Made by a program: the position numbers and the translations under genes. A stretch of 64,000 nt of DNA from Snodgrassella sp945267035 (lineage in GTDB: Bacteria; Pseudomonadota; Gammaproteobacteria; Burkholderiales; Neisseriaceae), in assembly GCF_026535915.1 (NCBI RefSeq), contig NZ_JAFNPF010000001.1, positions 1,984,001 through 2,048,000 on the forward strand. The letters are read 5' to 3'. Below, piece by piece: positions 46,968 through 57,098 of the stretch (its first letter is position 1; each line of letters opens with the position of its first letter). Below the pieces are notes generated by a model. It searched no databases and had not been told where the DNA came from. It saw only the letters and a list, made by a program, of their open reading frames with translations.

Positions 46968-48476
46968 GTGAATCCAGCATTAATTATCTCGGTTTTTATC
47001 GTAGCCAGTTGTGGATTGGCGTACGAATTAATTATGGCTGCTTTGGCCAGCTATTTGCTGGGTGATTCGATTTTACAATTTTCTTCAATTATTGGGCTAT
47101 ACATGTTTGCAATGGGTATTGGTGCCCATTTGACTCGTTATATTAAAGATGAAGATACATTAAGCCGTTTTATTGAGATTGAAATACTGGTCGGGGTGAT
47201 TGGGGGCATTTCAGCGTTATTGTTATTTGTCCTGTTCGGGTTTTCAGCCGCACCGTTTCGCACAATATTGTATGCACTCGTTCTGGTTGTCGGTATGGTG
47301 ACCGGAATGGAATTGCCGTTAGTGATGCGGGTTTTGAATCTGCGTCAGGTCGAATTCAAGGAAGTGGTTAGCCGAGTATTGACTTTTGATTATCTGGGGG
47401 CGCTGGCCGTATCGTTGTTGTTTCCGTTAATATTGGCTCCGCGCCTTGGAATGGCGCGCAGTGCGTTGCTTTTTGGCATCCTGAATACGGTGGTGGCTTT
47501 GCTTACTGCCCGCTTATTTAAATCCAGTTTAGCAAAGTATGGTCGTTTACGATTACGCGGCACTTTGGTATTGCTGTTCTTACTTGGTTTATTTGTCTAT
47601 GCCAATCTGATTACCAGCAAAGCTGAACAGCGTTATTATGGCGATCCGGTGGTTTATCAGACTGCATCACCCTATCAGCGACTGGTCATCACTAAATGGC
47701 ACAACGATACTCGTCTGTTTCTTAATGGCAATCTACAATTTTCATCTGTAGATGAAGCCCGTTACCATGAAGCATTGGTCTTACCGGTGATGGAGCAAAA
47801 CCCGAATGCCAAAACTATTTTGGTTTTGGGCGGTGGAGACGGACTAGCGGCACGAGAAATATTAAAATATTCTCAAGTTGAAAAGATTACTTTGGTTGAT
47901 CTGGATGCCAAGATGACTGAGGTTTTTCGCCATTCCGCCGAGTTACGCCGTTTGAATGGTAATTCGCTTAACCATCCTAAAATGGAGATTATCAATGCTG
48001 ACGCCGCTCAATGGCTGGAAAAAAACCAGCAAAAATATGATGTAATCATTATTGATTTTCCTGATCCGTCCAATTTTTCATTGGGTAAACTGTATTCAGT
48101 ACCCATGTATCGTATGGTAGCCAGGCATTTAAATCCACTCGGTAATATTGTGGTGCAGTCTACCTCTCCTTATTTTGCCCCGCATGCTTACTGGTGCATT
48201 GCCAAAACTTTAGAAGCCGCTGGTTTGAAAATCCTTCCTTATCATGTCTATGTGCCTTCTTTTGGAGAATGGGGCTACGTCATGGCTAATGTAGAAGGAC
48301 AATTCAACATCCCTGAACAATATCATGTCCCCACGCGTTATTTGGATCGTGAAAGTACCAAAGCGATGTTTTCGTTTCCCAAAGATATGGCTCGTTTACC
48401 GGTTGAACCAAATTACTTAAATACCCAGAAACTCGTAGAATATTTTGAAGCCGATTGGCGCATTGCCATGCGCTAA
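46968..48476 (+). CDS. Membrane-fused spermidine synthase-like protein
   Basis: 502 residues. The first 215 residues hold about seven membrane helices. The rest is a spermidine-synthase (polyamine aminopropyltransferase) domain with the QFSSVDEARYHE substrate motif (about 257-268), VLGGGDGLA (287-294), the acidic strand end LVDLDAK and the catalytic region IIIDFPDPS. The start is GTG at 46968 with AGAG upstream; no ATG fits better. The fused enzyme would place aminopropyl transfer at the membrane. It is followed after nine bases by the FAD oxidoreductase. Confidence 0.88.
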   Translation: MNPALIISVFIVASCGLAYELIMAALASYLLGDSILQFSSIIGLYMFAMGIGAHLTRYIKDEDTLSRFIEIEILVGVIGGISALLLFVLFGFSAAPFRTILYALVLVVGMVTGMELPLVMRVLNLRQVEFKEVVSRVLTFDYLGALAVSLLFPLILAPRLGMARSALLFGILNTVVALLTARLFKSSLAKYGRLRLRGTLVLLFLLGLFVYANLITSKAEQRYYGDPVVYQTASPYQRLVITKWHNDTRLFLNGNLQFSSVDEARYHEALVLPVMEQNPNAKTILVLGGGDGLAAREILKYSQVEKITLVDLDAKMTEVFRHSAELRRLNGNSLNHPKMEIINADAAQWLEKNQQKYDVIIIDFPDPSNFSLGKLYSVPMYRMVARHLNPLGNIVVQSTSPYFAPHAYWCIAKTLEAAGLKILPYHVYVPSFGEWGYVMANVEGQFNIPEQYHVPTRYLDRESTKAMFSFPKDMARLPVEPNYLNTQKLVEYFEADWRIAMR

Positions 48477-48485
48477 AACAAATTT

Positions 48486-50108
48486 ATGAAATTTAGCCGT
48501 CGTCGTTTTCTCACCCATGCTTTAGGTACCAGTTTAGTCGGTTTGACCGGTTATAGCAGCTTTAGGCAATTTGTCCCCTCATTACCGGAAATCAACATCG
48601 ATTTTCCAGGAAAAAATTTAGGTCATACCCTGCGCAAAGCCAGTATAACTTTGCCGGAAAATATCCCGACTGTTCACACCAATATTGCCATTATCGGTAG
48701 TGGTGCTGCCGCTTTGACTGTTGCCTGGCAATTGTCCCGAGCAGGCAGAAATGACTATTTGCTTTTAGAAGGACCCGAATATAATGGTAATAATCGGGGA
48801 GAAATTCAGTATGGGGTGCCTTATCCTACCGGTGCGCACTATCTACCGCTTCCTTCAGTAGAATCCACTCATATTCAACAATTGCTGACTGATTTAAAGC
48901 TGTATCAGGATGGTAAATATGATGAACTGGCAATGATACAGATTCCCAGTGAAAGACTGTTTTACCAACAGCATTGGCAAGAAGGTTTACTACCAGAAAA
49001 TGATTTGGACAGTAAACGGTTTTTTCGATTTGTTGAGCAAACGAGTAATCAGCGTGGACAAGATGGCAAGCGTTTGTTTGCCATTCCATTGGTGTCCTCA
49101 AGCGACGACAATCAATGGCGCATGCTGGAAAAAATCACGTTCGCTCAATGGCTACAACAGCAAGGATACCGTTCTACCACTTTACTTTGGTATCTGGATT
49201 ATTGTTGCCGCGATGATTACGGCCAAGGCATCAATCAGGTATCGGCATGGGCAGGTTTACACTATTTTTGCGCCCGCGACAATCAGCAGTCAGAGCACAG
49301 CACAGTCTTATCTTGGCCCGATGGTTTAAATGAACTGTCCCAAAGGATGCGGCAATTTTGTCAATTGCAATCAGTACAGCATTGGCCAAAATCTGTTCAA
49401 TTACCACTGCCGATTGCATTAAACGCATCAGCACTGTCAATTAGCGAACACGATCAGGGTGTACGTATTTTGATGCAGACAGCACATGGTGAGTGTTATT
49501 GGCTTGAAGCAAACCATGCTGTTTGCGCTATGCCGTTATATATTGCTGCATATGTGGTCAAAAATATGGCTCAGTATGGGTTTGATCCTGCTAAACACAT
49601 GCCGGCTTATGCTCCATGGATTGTTGGTAATTTTTTAATGCGTGGCTTACCCGCAGAAGCTGCTGGAGTACCGTTGTCTTGGGATAATGTGCTCTATCAG
49701 GGTAAAGGCTTGGGCTATGTGGTTGCGACCCATCAGCAGATTAGACAAGGTCCTCCAGCGTATACTTCTTTTACCACTTATACGGCTCTGAATCATGATA
49801 CGCCTGCTAATATACGGCGCTGGATGTTATCCGCATCGCCTGCAGAAATTTATGCTCAGGTAGCATCAGAACTGGAAAGTATCTATGGAGTACAACTGCG
49901 CTCACAGGTTTTACAGGCGCGTTTAACTTTACGTGGTCATGCAATGGCAGTACCGCAACCAGGCTATTTAAGTAATCCAGGACTTTTGGCACTGCGCAAT
50001 CATCATAGCCGATTGCACTTTGCGCACAGTGATTTATCTGGTTTTTCCATTTTCGAAGAAGCAAGCTACTGGGGTATGCAGGCGGCTGAACACATTCTAG
50101 GGCTTTAG
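48486..50108 (+). CDS. Tat-exported FAD-dependent oxidoreductase (amine-oxidase-like)
   Basis: 540 residues. A twin-arginine signal is present (SRRRFLTHALGTSLVG), so the folded flavoprotein is probably exported or membrane-anchored. The FAD-binding motif IIGSGAAALTVAWQLSRAG lies at about residues 70-88, and the C-terminus has the FAD-closing pattern (HFAHSDLSGFSIFEEASYWG). The overall plan resembles amine or polyamine oxidases. Its position right after the spermidine synthase suggests a polyamine or aminopropyl product as substrate, which is an inference. Confidence 0.82.
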   Translation: MKFSRRRFLTHALGTSLVGLTGYSSFRQFVPSLPEINIDFPGKNLGHTLRKASITLPENIPTVHTNIAIIGSGAAALTVAWQLSRAGRNDYLLLEGPEYNGNNRGEIQYGVPYPTGAHYLPLPSVESTHIQQLLTDLKLYQDGKYDELAMIQIPSERLFYQQHWQEGLLPENDLDSKRFFRFVEQTSNQRGQDGKRLFAIPLVSSSDDNQWRMLEKITFAQWLQQQGYRSTTLLWYLDYCCRDDYGQGINQVSAWAGLHYFCARDNQQSEHSTVLSWPDGLNELSQRMRQFCQLQSVQHWPKSVQLPLPIALNASALSISEHDQGVRILMQTAHGECYWLEANHAVCAMPLYIAAYVVKNMAQYGFDPAKHMPAYAPWIVGNFLMRGLPAEAAGVPLSWDNVLYQGKGLGYVVATHQQIRQGPPAYTSFTTYTALNHDTPANIRRWMLSASPAEIYAQVASELESIYGVQLRSQVLQARLTLRGHAMAVPQPGYLSNPGLLALRNHHSRLHFAHSDLSGFSIFEEASYWGMQAAEHILGL

Positions 50109-50370
50109 ACTGGTTGTGATGAGGTGGGCAAAGATTTAATTAGGCTAAAGTAATCATTTACTGATCATTGTTGATGCATGAATCAGTTTATCTCGTTAAC
50201 TTTGATTGAATTGCATGATGGTTAATGCTCATAAAATCCTAGCCGGTCAATCTGACTATCCATTAATATTTTAACAATTTAAGATGAATTTTCCAATTAG
50301 TGCTAAATGGAGAAGCATGTAGGTTGCGATAATTTTATTTAAAACTATTTTCAGGTGCTCAGTGATTAAG

Positions 50371-50404
50371 AAAAACCGCATGTGCGCAACATGCGGTTTA
50401 TTTT
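50371..50404. terminator. Bidirectional terminator between the oxidoreductase gene and gltD
   Basis: AAACCGCATG (50373-50382) pairs with CATGCGGTTT (50390-50399) around a 7-base loop, flanked by A and T runs. It could end both the plus-strand oxidoreductase transcript and the minus-strand gltBD transcript. Confidence 0.8.
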
Positions 50405-50413
50405 ATTGATCCT

Positions 50414-51823
50414 TCAAACTTCCAGATGATCCATGATACTTTGGGCTGCTTCTTGACCTTCTGCTATTGCCGTGACCACCAGATCGGAACCACGGGTAAT
50501 GTCGCCGCCGGCAAAGATTTTAGGATTGGCTGTTTGCTGCTTAAATTTGCCACAAGTTTGAATTCTGCCTCGTTCATCTACTGTCACGCCAACTTGGCTT
50601 AACCACGGCATGGCATGTGGGGCAAAACCGAAGGCAACAATGACGGCATCGCAGCTGATTATTTCTTCGGTACCAGCAATCACTTCTGCTCGTCGACGTC
50701 CATGTTCATCTGCCTGCCCTAAAGAGGTTTTGACTACTCTTAAACCGGTGACGTTATTGCCAGCATCAGTGACTATGCCTAAAGGTTGTAGGTTGAATTT
50801 AAATTTTGCCCCTTCTTCTTTAGCATTATTAAATTCTCTTTTCGAGCCTGGCATATTGGCCTCATCGCGACGATAGGCACAAATGACTTCACTTGCCTGC
50901 TGACGCACCGCTGTTCGGATACAGTCCATAGCGGTATCACCCCCACCTAAAACCACCACTTTTTTACCTTGCAGTGAAACATATTGCGTCGTGGGCAGAT
51001 TGAGTAGATGTTCGGTGTTACCAATCAAATATGGCAAAGCCAGATACACGCCTTGCGCTTGTTCATTTTCGATCCCAGCGGTCAGCCCCTGATAGGTGCC
51101 GACAGCTAAAAACACAGCATCATATTCGCTGGCTATTTCCTCCAGTGAAATATCTTCACCAACATTCACGCCCAGCTTCAATTCTATACCCATATCACTG
51201 AGTACATGACGCCGTCGTTTCATCACTTCTTTTTCTAGTTTGAAAGACGGAATGCCAAAAGTGAGTAATCCACCGATTTCTGCTGCCCGTTCAAATACCG
51301 TGACAGCGATGCCGTTACGAATTAATTTGTCTGCACAAGCTAGTCCAGCCGGCCCCGCACCGATGACTGCCACTTTTTTATCGGTTTTTTCCACATGACT
51401 GATATCCGGCCGCCAGCCCTGAGCAAAAGCCTGCTCGGTAATGTACTTTTCGATCGCGCCAATGGTGACTGCGCCAAACTCTGCATTCAATGTGCAATCA
51501 CCTTCACATAATCGGTCTTGTGGACAGACGCGACCACACACTTCCGGCAAACTATTGGTGTTGTGTGCCAACTCTACCGCTTCAATAATGCGTCCTTCGT
51601 TGGCCAGACGCAGCCAATTGGGAATATTATTGTGTAACGGACACTTATTTTGACAATATGGGTTGCCGCAGGCCAAACACCGATCCGCTTGTGCTATGGC
51701 CTGAGCCTGTGTGAAAGGCTGATAGATTTCTACAAATTGGTGCCGACGGATTGTCATCGGCTCTTTTGGCGGATTTACCCGCGGAACATCGACAAACTGA
51801 TAAACATTTTCGCGTTGACTCAT
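50414..51823 (-). CDS. gltD: Glutamate synthase small subunit
   Basis: The NADPH-oxidising beta subunit of glutamate synthase, 469 residues. N-terminal cysteines for two 4Fe-4S clusters are seen (CLACGNPYCQNKCP and CGRVCPQDRLCEGDC). An FAD site (VAVIGAGPAGLACADKL) and an NADPH site (VVVLGGGDTAMDC) follow. It passes electrons to GltB. It lies 47 bases after gltB. Confidence 0.97.
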   Translation of the reverse strand: MSQRENVYQFVDVPRVNPPKEPMTIRRHQFVEIYQPFTQAQAIAQADRCLACGNPYCQNKCPLHNNIPNWLRLANEGRIIEAVELAHNTNSLPEVCGRVCPQDRLCEGDCTLNAEFGAVTIGAIEKYITEQAFAQGWRPDISHVEKTDKKVAVIGAGPAGLACADKLIRNGIAVTVFERAAEIGGLLTFGIPSFKLEKEVMKRRRHVLSDMGIELKLGVNVGEDISLEEIASEYDAVFLAVGTYQGLTAGIENEQAQGVYLALPYLIGNTEHLLNLPTTQYVSLQGKKVVVLGGGDTAMDCIRTAVRQQASEVICAYRRDEANMPGSKREFNNAKEEGAKFKFNLQPLGIVTDAGNNVTGLRVVKTSLGQADEHGRRRAEVIAGTEEIISCDAVIVAFGFAPHAMPWLSQVGVTVDERGRIQTCGKFKQQTANPKIFAGGDITRGSDLVVTAIAEGQEAAQSIMDHLEV

Positions 51824-51870
51824 GGTGCGTTCCTTGCATTATTCTTGATTATTCAGGTCTCTTGCGCTTG

Positions 51871-54800
51871 CTATTGGGTTACCGCACGTAATTCCGTAAC
51901 CGTACGCGGCTTATGTCCGAGCAATGCATTAACATCGTTGGCTTTGGGCTTAACCAGTACAAAACGGTCTACATAATTGTCCCATTCGGCCAATATGCGC
52001 TCGCCCAGCGGACTGAAGGTATTTTCTACATGTTCAGCAATCAAACCACGCAAGTTTTCCTGATGCATACCTAAGGAACTCAGTTCCAATCCCTCAACCA
52101 ACTCGGTATTGATGCGTTGTTGGAACCGACCATCCACATCTAACACATAAGCAAAACCACCTGTCATGCCAGCACCAAAGTTGATGCCAGTTTGTCCCAA
52201 TACACAGACCACACCACCGGTCATGTATTCACAACCATTATCTCCGATTCCCTCAACAACCACGGTGGCGCCAGAGTTGCGCACGGCAAAGCGCTCACCG
52301 GCTTTGCCGGAAGCAAACAATTTGCCACCAGTAGCACCATATAAACAGGTATTGCCGATAATCGTGGTTTCTTCCGGCCGAAAAGCCACTCCGCCATGGG
52401 GTCGAATCACGATTTTACCTCCTGCCATACCCTTACCAACATAGTCATTGGCGTCACCGGTCAGATACAAATTCACTGAGCCAGCCAGCCACACACCGAA
52501 ACTTTGTCCGGCTGTGCCAGTCAGATGCAGATCAAATTTTTGAGTAGACAATCCACGATTGCCATAAGTTACCGCAATCTGGCCAGATAAAGAGGCACCC
52601 ACTGAACGATCGGTATTGTTGATGTCATAACTCAGGTCAACATTTGTTCCATTGACTACCGCCTCGCCCACATCCTGCATAATGGTACGGTTAAGTCTTC
52701 CTTGATCAAAAGGCGGATTATTCTGAGTACAATAACAGGTACTGCCCGCGGGTACTTTAGGCTGATAAAGCAGTTTGCTTAAATCCAGCGTAGCCTGCTT
52801 CGGAGTGATGCCAGCAACCACTTCAAGTAAATCAGTACGTCCAATCAGATCATTCAACTGTGCGACACCAAGTTGAGCCATGATTTCCCGTACATCCTGT
52901 GCAATAAATTTAAAATAATTCATCGCTTTTTCTGGCAAACCATGGAAATGTTCTTGACGCAGCGTGTCGTCTTGCGTCGCCACACCGGTGGCGCAATTAT
53001 TTAGATGGCATATACGTAAATAGCGACACCCCAACGCGATCATCGGTCCGGTACCAAATCCAAAACTTTCTGCCCCCAGAATGGCGGCCTTGATAATATC
53101 CAAACCGGTTTTCAAACCACCATCGACTTGCAGACGCACTTTATGACGCAGATTATTTTCAACCAAAGCTTGTTGCGCTTCCGCCAAACCAAGCTCCCAA
53201 GGACTACCTGCATACTTCACGCTGGTGATCGGGCTGGCACCCGTGCCACCATCATAGCCGGAAATGGTGATTAAATCGGCATACGCCTTGGTCACACCGG
53301 TAGCAATGGTTCCAACACCAGGCAAAGACACCAGTTTGACCGAAATCAGCGCGCGTGGATTGATCTGTTTCAAATCGAATATCAGTTGCGCCAAGTCCTC
53401 AATTGAGTAAATATCATGATGTGGAGGAGGTGAAATCAGCGTCGAACCTGGCACAGCGAAACGCAACTGAGCAATATAAGGTGTCACTTTATCACCTGGT
53501 AGCTGCCCGCCCTCACCTGGCTTAGCGCCCTGAGCCACTTTGATCTGAATCACATCCGCACTCATCAAATAAGCTGGTGTCACGCCAAAACGCCCAGAAG
53601 CAACTTGTTTAATACGTGACACTCTTTCGGTATGATATCTGCGCGGATCTTCACCACCTTCCCCCGAATTGGAAAATCCACCGAGACGATTCATGGCAGT
53701 AGCCAATGCCTCATGGGCCTCTGGGCTCAGCGCCCCAATCGACATCGCCGCTGTATCAAAACGTTGATACAAATTTTCAGCCGCTTCGACATTTTCTATG
53801 CCGATCGGCGTGGTTGTCTCGGTTTTTAAGCGCAGCAAATCCCGCAACATGGCCGGTGGACGATTGTTCACCACATCGGCATAACGACGATATTTGGCAT
53901 AATCACCACTATTAATGGCTGCTTGCAAAGTGTTGACCACATCGGGGTTGTAAGCGTGGTATTCTCCCTGCGGTTTAAATTTAAGATATCCACCAATCTC
54001 CAGATCACGACTTTTCTGCCACGCTATTTTATGAAAAGATTGCAGATCTGCATCAAGCTGGGCAAACGTTGCCCCTTCAATGCGGTTGATCATGGTTTTA
54101 AAACACAAATCCATCACTTCTTGGTGAAAGCCAATGGCTTCAAACAAGCATGCGCAACGATAGGATGAAATGGTAGAAATTCCCATTTTGGAAATGATTT
54201 TATACAAACCTTTGTTAATCCCATCGCGGAAGTTTTTCATGACCACACGCAATGGCTTAGTGATGGCACCGATCCTCACCATTCGCGCCAGACTTTCATA
54301 AGCCAGATAAGGATAAACCGCCGTCGCACCCAAGCCGATTAGTACGGCAAAATGGTGTGGGTTTCGCGCTGATGCGGTTTCAACAATGATATTGGCATCA
54401 CAACGCAAATTGGTTTCCACCAACCGTTGCTGAATCGCCCCAACACTAAGTACCGATGGTATCGGAATAAGATCCCGACTGATATGACGATCCGAAATCA
54501 CTAATAACACCGCACCATTGCGCACCGCTTCCACGGCTTCATTGCCTAAGCGAATTAGAGCCTCTTTAAGACTGGTTTCTTTAGGGTTGTAGACCGCATT
54601 GAGAAGATGTTGCTGATAATACTCTGGTGATAGTTTCAATAATTGCATCATGTCAGAATACAACAGCACTGGTGATTTAAAGCTGACCCGATGCGACATT
54701 CCCTCAGCTTCAAAAAACACGCTCATTTCACGTCCGATACAGGTATTCAGACTCATCACGTGTTTTTCACGCAAAGGATCAATCGGCGGATTGGTAACCT

Positions 54801-56337
54801 GAGCAAAATACTGGCGAAAATAGTCATACAGGATTCTGGGACGCTGTGACAACACCGCAAAAGGAGTATCGTCCCCCATCGATCCAACTGGTTCCTGCCC
54901 GTTCTCACCTAATACCCTAACCACATTTTCCAGTTCTTCCAAATTGTAGCCAAACTGTTTTTGATAAATCAGTAATTCATTTGGCGTTAAACTGGATTCC
55001 CCCACCTGATCATCAGGCAGCTTCTCAAACGGAATCAGCGACAACACATTTTTATCCAGCCATTGCTTATAAGGATGACGGGCTTTCAATTCAGCATTGA
55101 TTTCAGATGATTGCAACAGTTTGCCTTCGCGCGTATCAATCACCAGCAATTCTCCCGGACCCACCCGTCCTTTTTCCACCACTTCATCGGGCGCGTAATC
55201 CCAAATACCCACTTCAGAAGCAATGGTGATCAACCGGTCATGCGTAATCACATAGCGAGCGGGACGCAAACCGTTGCGATCCAGCGTACAAGCAGCATAA
55301 CGACCATCACTAAGCACGATACCAGCCGGACCATCCCAGGGTTCCATATGCATGGAATTAAAATCATAGAAAGCGCGCAAATCCTCATCCATATCTGGAT
55401 TATGCTGCCAGGCTGGAGGAACCAGTAAACGCATAGCACGAAACAGATCCATCCCGCCATTGACAAACAATTCCAGCATATTATCCATGGAACTGGAGTC
55501 AGAACCAGTTTCATTCACAAACGGTGCGGCGGTTTGCAAATCTGGAATCAGTGGCGTGTGATATTTGTAGGAACGAGCTCGAGCCCAAGCACGGTTGCCA
55601 GAAATGGTATTGATTTCACCATTATGAGCCAGATAACGAAATGGTTGTGCCAGCTGCCAACGCGGTAAAGTATTGGTTGAAAACCGCTGATGAAACAAAC
55701 AAATAGCACTCTGCATGCGCAAATCAGCTAGGTCAGGATAAAACTTGGGCAAATCTTTAGGCATACACAGGCCTTTGTAAATCATCACCCGATTAGACAT
55801 GCTACAAATATAAAAATCACGATGATCAATACGTTTTTCGATGCGTCGACGCGTCATAAACAGCCTGCGCTCCAGATCCCGCGGTAACCAACCTGCCGGC
55901 GCATTAATAAAAACCTGCTCAATATGTGGCATATCAGCCAACGCAATTTCCCCCAATACATTGGGGTTGATGGGCACAGAACGCCACAACAAAATATTCA
56001 AGGTTTCTCGCGTCAGCTCTTCTTCAATAATGGCTTTATATTCTTGAATTAACGCTTCATCACGCGGGAAAAACACCATGCCTACGGCAAAATTCTTGGC
56101 TAAAGTGACACCCTCTTCTTCAGCAATAGCTTGAAAAAATTTTTGTGGCATTTGCAATAATAAACCACAGCCATCACCTGTTTTCCCGTCAGAAAGAATC
56201 GCGCCGCGGTGTTGCATGCGTGACAGTCCCAGTATTGCCGTGCGCACTACTTTGTGACTTGGTTCACCATCAATATTCGCAATTAATCCAAAGCCACAAT
56301 TTTCTCTTACCAAAGACTGGTCATATAATTTGGACAT
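51871..56337 (-). CDS. gltB: Glutamate synthase large subunit
   Basis: The alpha subunit, 1488 residues. It transfers the amide nitrogen of glutamine to 2-oxoglutarate. The N-terminal glutaminase domain would mature to Cys14 (REN-CGFGLIA) after removal of a short propeptide. The central and FMN domains follow, then the 3Fe-4S cysteines in CRYLRICHLNNCATG and the C-terminal beta-helix. The ATG at 56337 has GAGGGGG upstream; a TTG six bases earlier is less likely. Together with the urease genes in this window it links ammonia release to assimilation. Confidence 0.97.
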   Translation of the reverse strand: MSKLYDQSLVRENCGFGLIANIDGEPSHKVVRTAILGLSRMQHRGAILSDGKTGDGCGLLLQMPQKFFQAIAEEEGVTLAKNFAVGMVFFPRDEALIQEYKAIIEEELTRETLNILLWRSVPINPNVLGEIALADMPHIEQVFINAPAGWLPRDLERRLFMTRRRIEKRIDHRDFYICSMSNRVMIYKGLCMPKDLPKFYPDLADLRMQSAICLFHQRFSTNTLPRWQLAQPFRYLAHNGEINTISGNRAWARARSYKYHTPLIPDLQTAAPFVNETGSDSSSMDNMLELFVNGGMDLFRAMRLLVPPAWQHNPDMDEDLRAFYDFNSMHMEPWDGPAGIVLSDGRYAACTLDRNGLRPARYVITHDRLITIASEVGIWDYAPDEVVEKGRVGPGELLVIDTREGKLLQSSEINAELKARHPYKQWLDKNVLSLIPFEKLPDDQVGESSLTPNELLIYQKQFGYNLEELENVVRVLGENGQEPVGSMGDDTPFAVLSQRPRILYDYFRQYFAQVTNPPIDPLREKHVMSLNTCIGREMSVFFEAEGMSHRVSFKSPVLLYSDMMQLLKLSPEYYQQHLLNAVYNPKETSLKEALIRLGNEAVEAVRNGAVLLVISDRHISRDLIPIPSVLSVGAIQQRLVETNLRCDANIIVETASARNPHHFAVLIGLGATAVYPYLAYESLARMVRIGAITKPLRVVMKNFRDGINKGLYKIISKMGISTISSYRCACLFEAIGFHQEVMDLCFKTMINRIEGATFAQLDADLQSFHKIAWQKSRDLEIGGYLKFKPQGEYHAYNPDVVNTLQAAINSGDYAKYRRYADVVNNRPPAMLRDLLRLKTETTTPIGIENVEAAENLYQRFDTAAMSIGALSPEAHEALATAMNRLGGFSNSGEGGEDPRRYHTERVSRIKQVASGRFGVTPAYLMSADVIQIKVAQGAKPGEGGQLPGDKVTPYIAQLRFAVPGSTLISPPPHHDIYSIEDLAQLIFDLKQINPRALISVKLVSLPGVGTIATGVTKAYADLITISGYDGGTGASPITSVKYAGSPWELGLAEAQQALVENNLRHKVRLQVDGGLKTGLDIIKAAILGAESFGFGTGPMIALGCRYLRICHLNNCATGVATQDDTLRQEHFHGLPEKAMNYFKFIAQDVREIMAQLGVAQLNDLIGRTDLLEVVAGITPKQATLDLSKLLYQPKVPAGSTCYCTQNNPPFDQGRLNRTIMQDVGEAVVNGTNVDLSYDINNTDRSVGASLSGQIAVTYGNRGLSTQKFDLHLTGTAGQSFGVWLAGSVNLYLTGDANDYVGKGMAGGKIVIRPHGGVAFRPEETTIIGNTCLYGATGGKLFASGKAGERFAVRNSGATVVVEGIGDNGCEYMTGGVVCVLGQTGINFGAGMTGGFAYVLDVDGRFQQRINTELVEGLELSSLGMHQENLRGLIAEHVENTFSPLGERILAEWDNYVDRFVLVKPKANDVNALLGHKPRTVTELRAVTQ

Positions 56338-56394
56338 TTCCAAACCCCCTCTCGCTGCACTGACAGAAAGTACAATTTATTTAACAGAATGACT

Positions 56395-56424
56395 AACATA
56401 CAAAAACTTACAGAGTTAAGTCAA
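56395..56424 (-). promoter_or_regulatory. Promoter of gltBD
   Basis: On the minus strand TTGACT (56424-56419), 18 bases, then TATGTT (56400-56395), about 60 bases before the gltB start. The remaining bases up to ppnP (to 56735) hold no gene that I can see. Confidence 0.5.
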
Positions 56425-56735
56425 AATTTTCTTTATCAGTTTCATCAAGAAAAACACTACAAAATTGATAAATTTTAGATTAATTAACTACTTAAAAAGG
56501 GTATTGAACTGACAAATGATGAATAAGGAGAAAAAACAGCCATTTTTCACTAAATTTAATATTAAAAAATTAATGACAAAATTGGACAAAAAAATTCGCC
56601 AACCACTAAAAAATGTCATTGGCAAATTATTATAAATGAGAATTATTATCGTTTAATTTAATATATCAAATAATTATATTTTGTCCTTCAGGCATAAACT
56701 AAATGTTACCCATATCATATATTATGCTATAGGTA

Positions 56736-57020
56736 TTATTTCTGTCCGTAGGTGCACAAATAAGCCGTATCCTGCATCACCTTCACTGAAAACTTCTGTC
56801 CAGAGGCCACCTGAAACTCCTCGTTTTCATGATATGTCTGCCATTCATCACTAGCGGGCAACAACACTGATAATGCGCCGGAAATAACTTTCATCGTTTC
56901 AACCTGTTCAGTTAAAAAGGTGTATTCACCCGCTTGCATCACCCCCACCGTAGCTGGCAAAGTTGCTGTTTTCATCGAAATCGAAATGACTTTGCCATCA
57001 AAATATTCATTAATCCGCAT
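56736..57020 (-). CDS. ppnP: Pyrimidine/purine nucleoside phosphorylase PpnP
   Basis: A small cupin-fold enzyme (DUF1255/YaiE) of 94 residues that phosphorolyses several nucleosides. Typical stretches are TLPATVGVMQAGEYTF, ETMKVISGALSVLLP and FSVKVMQDTAYLC. It sits alone between gltB and lipA. Confidence 0.94.
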   Translation of the reverse strand: MRINEYFDGKVISISMKTATLPATVGVMQAGEYTFLTEQVETMKVISGALSVLLPASDEWQTYHENEEFQVASGQKFSVKVMQDTAYLCTYGQK

Positions 57021-57058
57021 CTTTTATCTCCTCAGTTAAACCAGCTTAAAGCCCTGAT

Positions 57059-57093
57059 AAAAAAACAGGAAGATCGATCTTAATCTTCCTGTT
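57059..57093 (-). terminator. Terminator of the lipB-lipA operon
   Basis: AACAGGAAGAT (57064-57074) and ATCTTCCTGTT (57083-57093) form a perfect 11-base stem with an 8-base loop, followed on the minus strand by seven T residues. It lies just after the lipA stop. Confidence 0.88.
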
Positions 57094-57098
57094 TTCGC

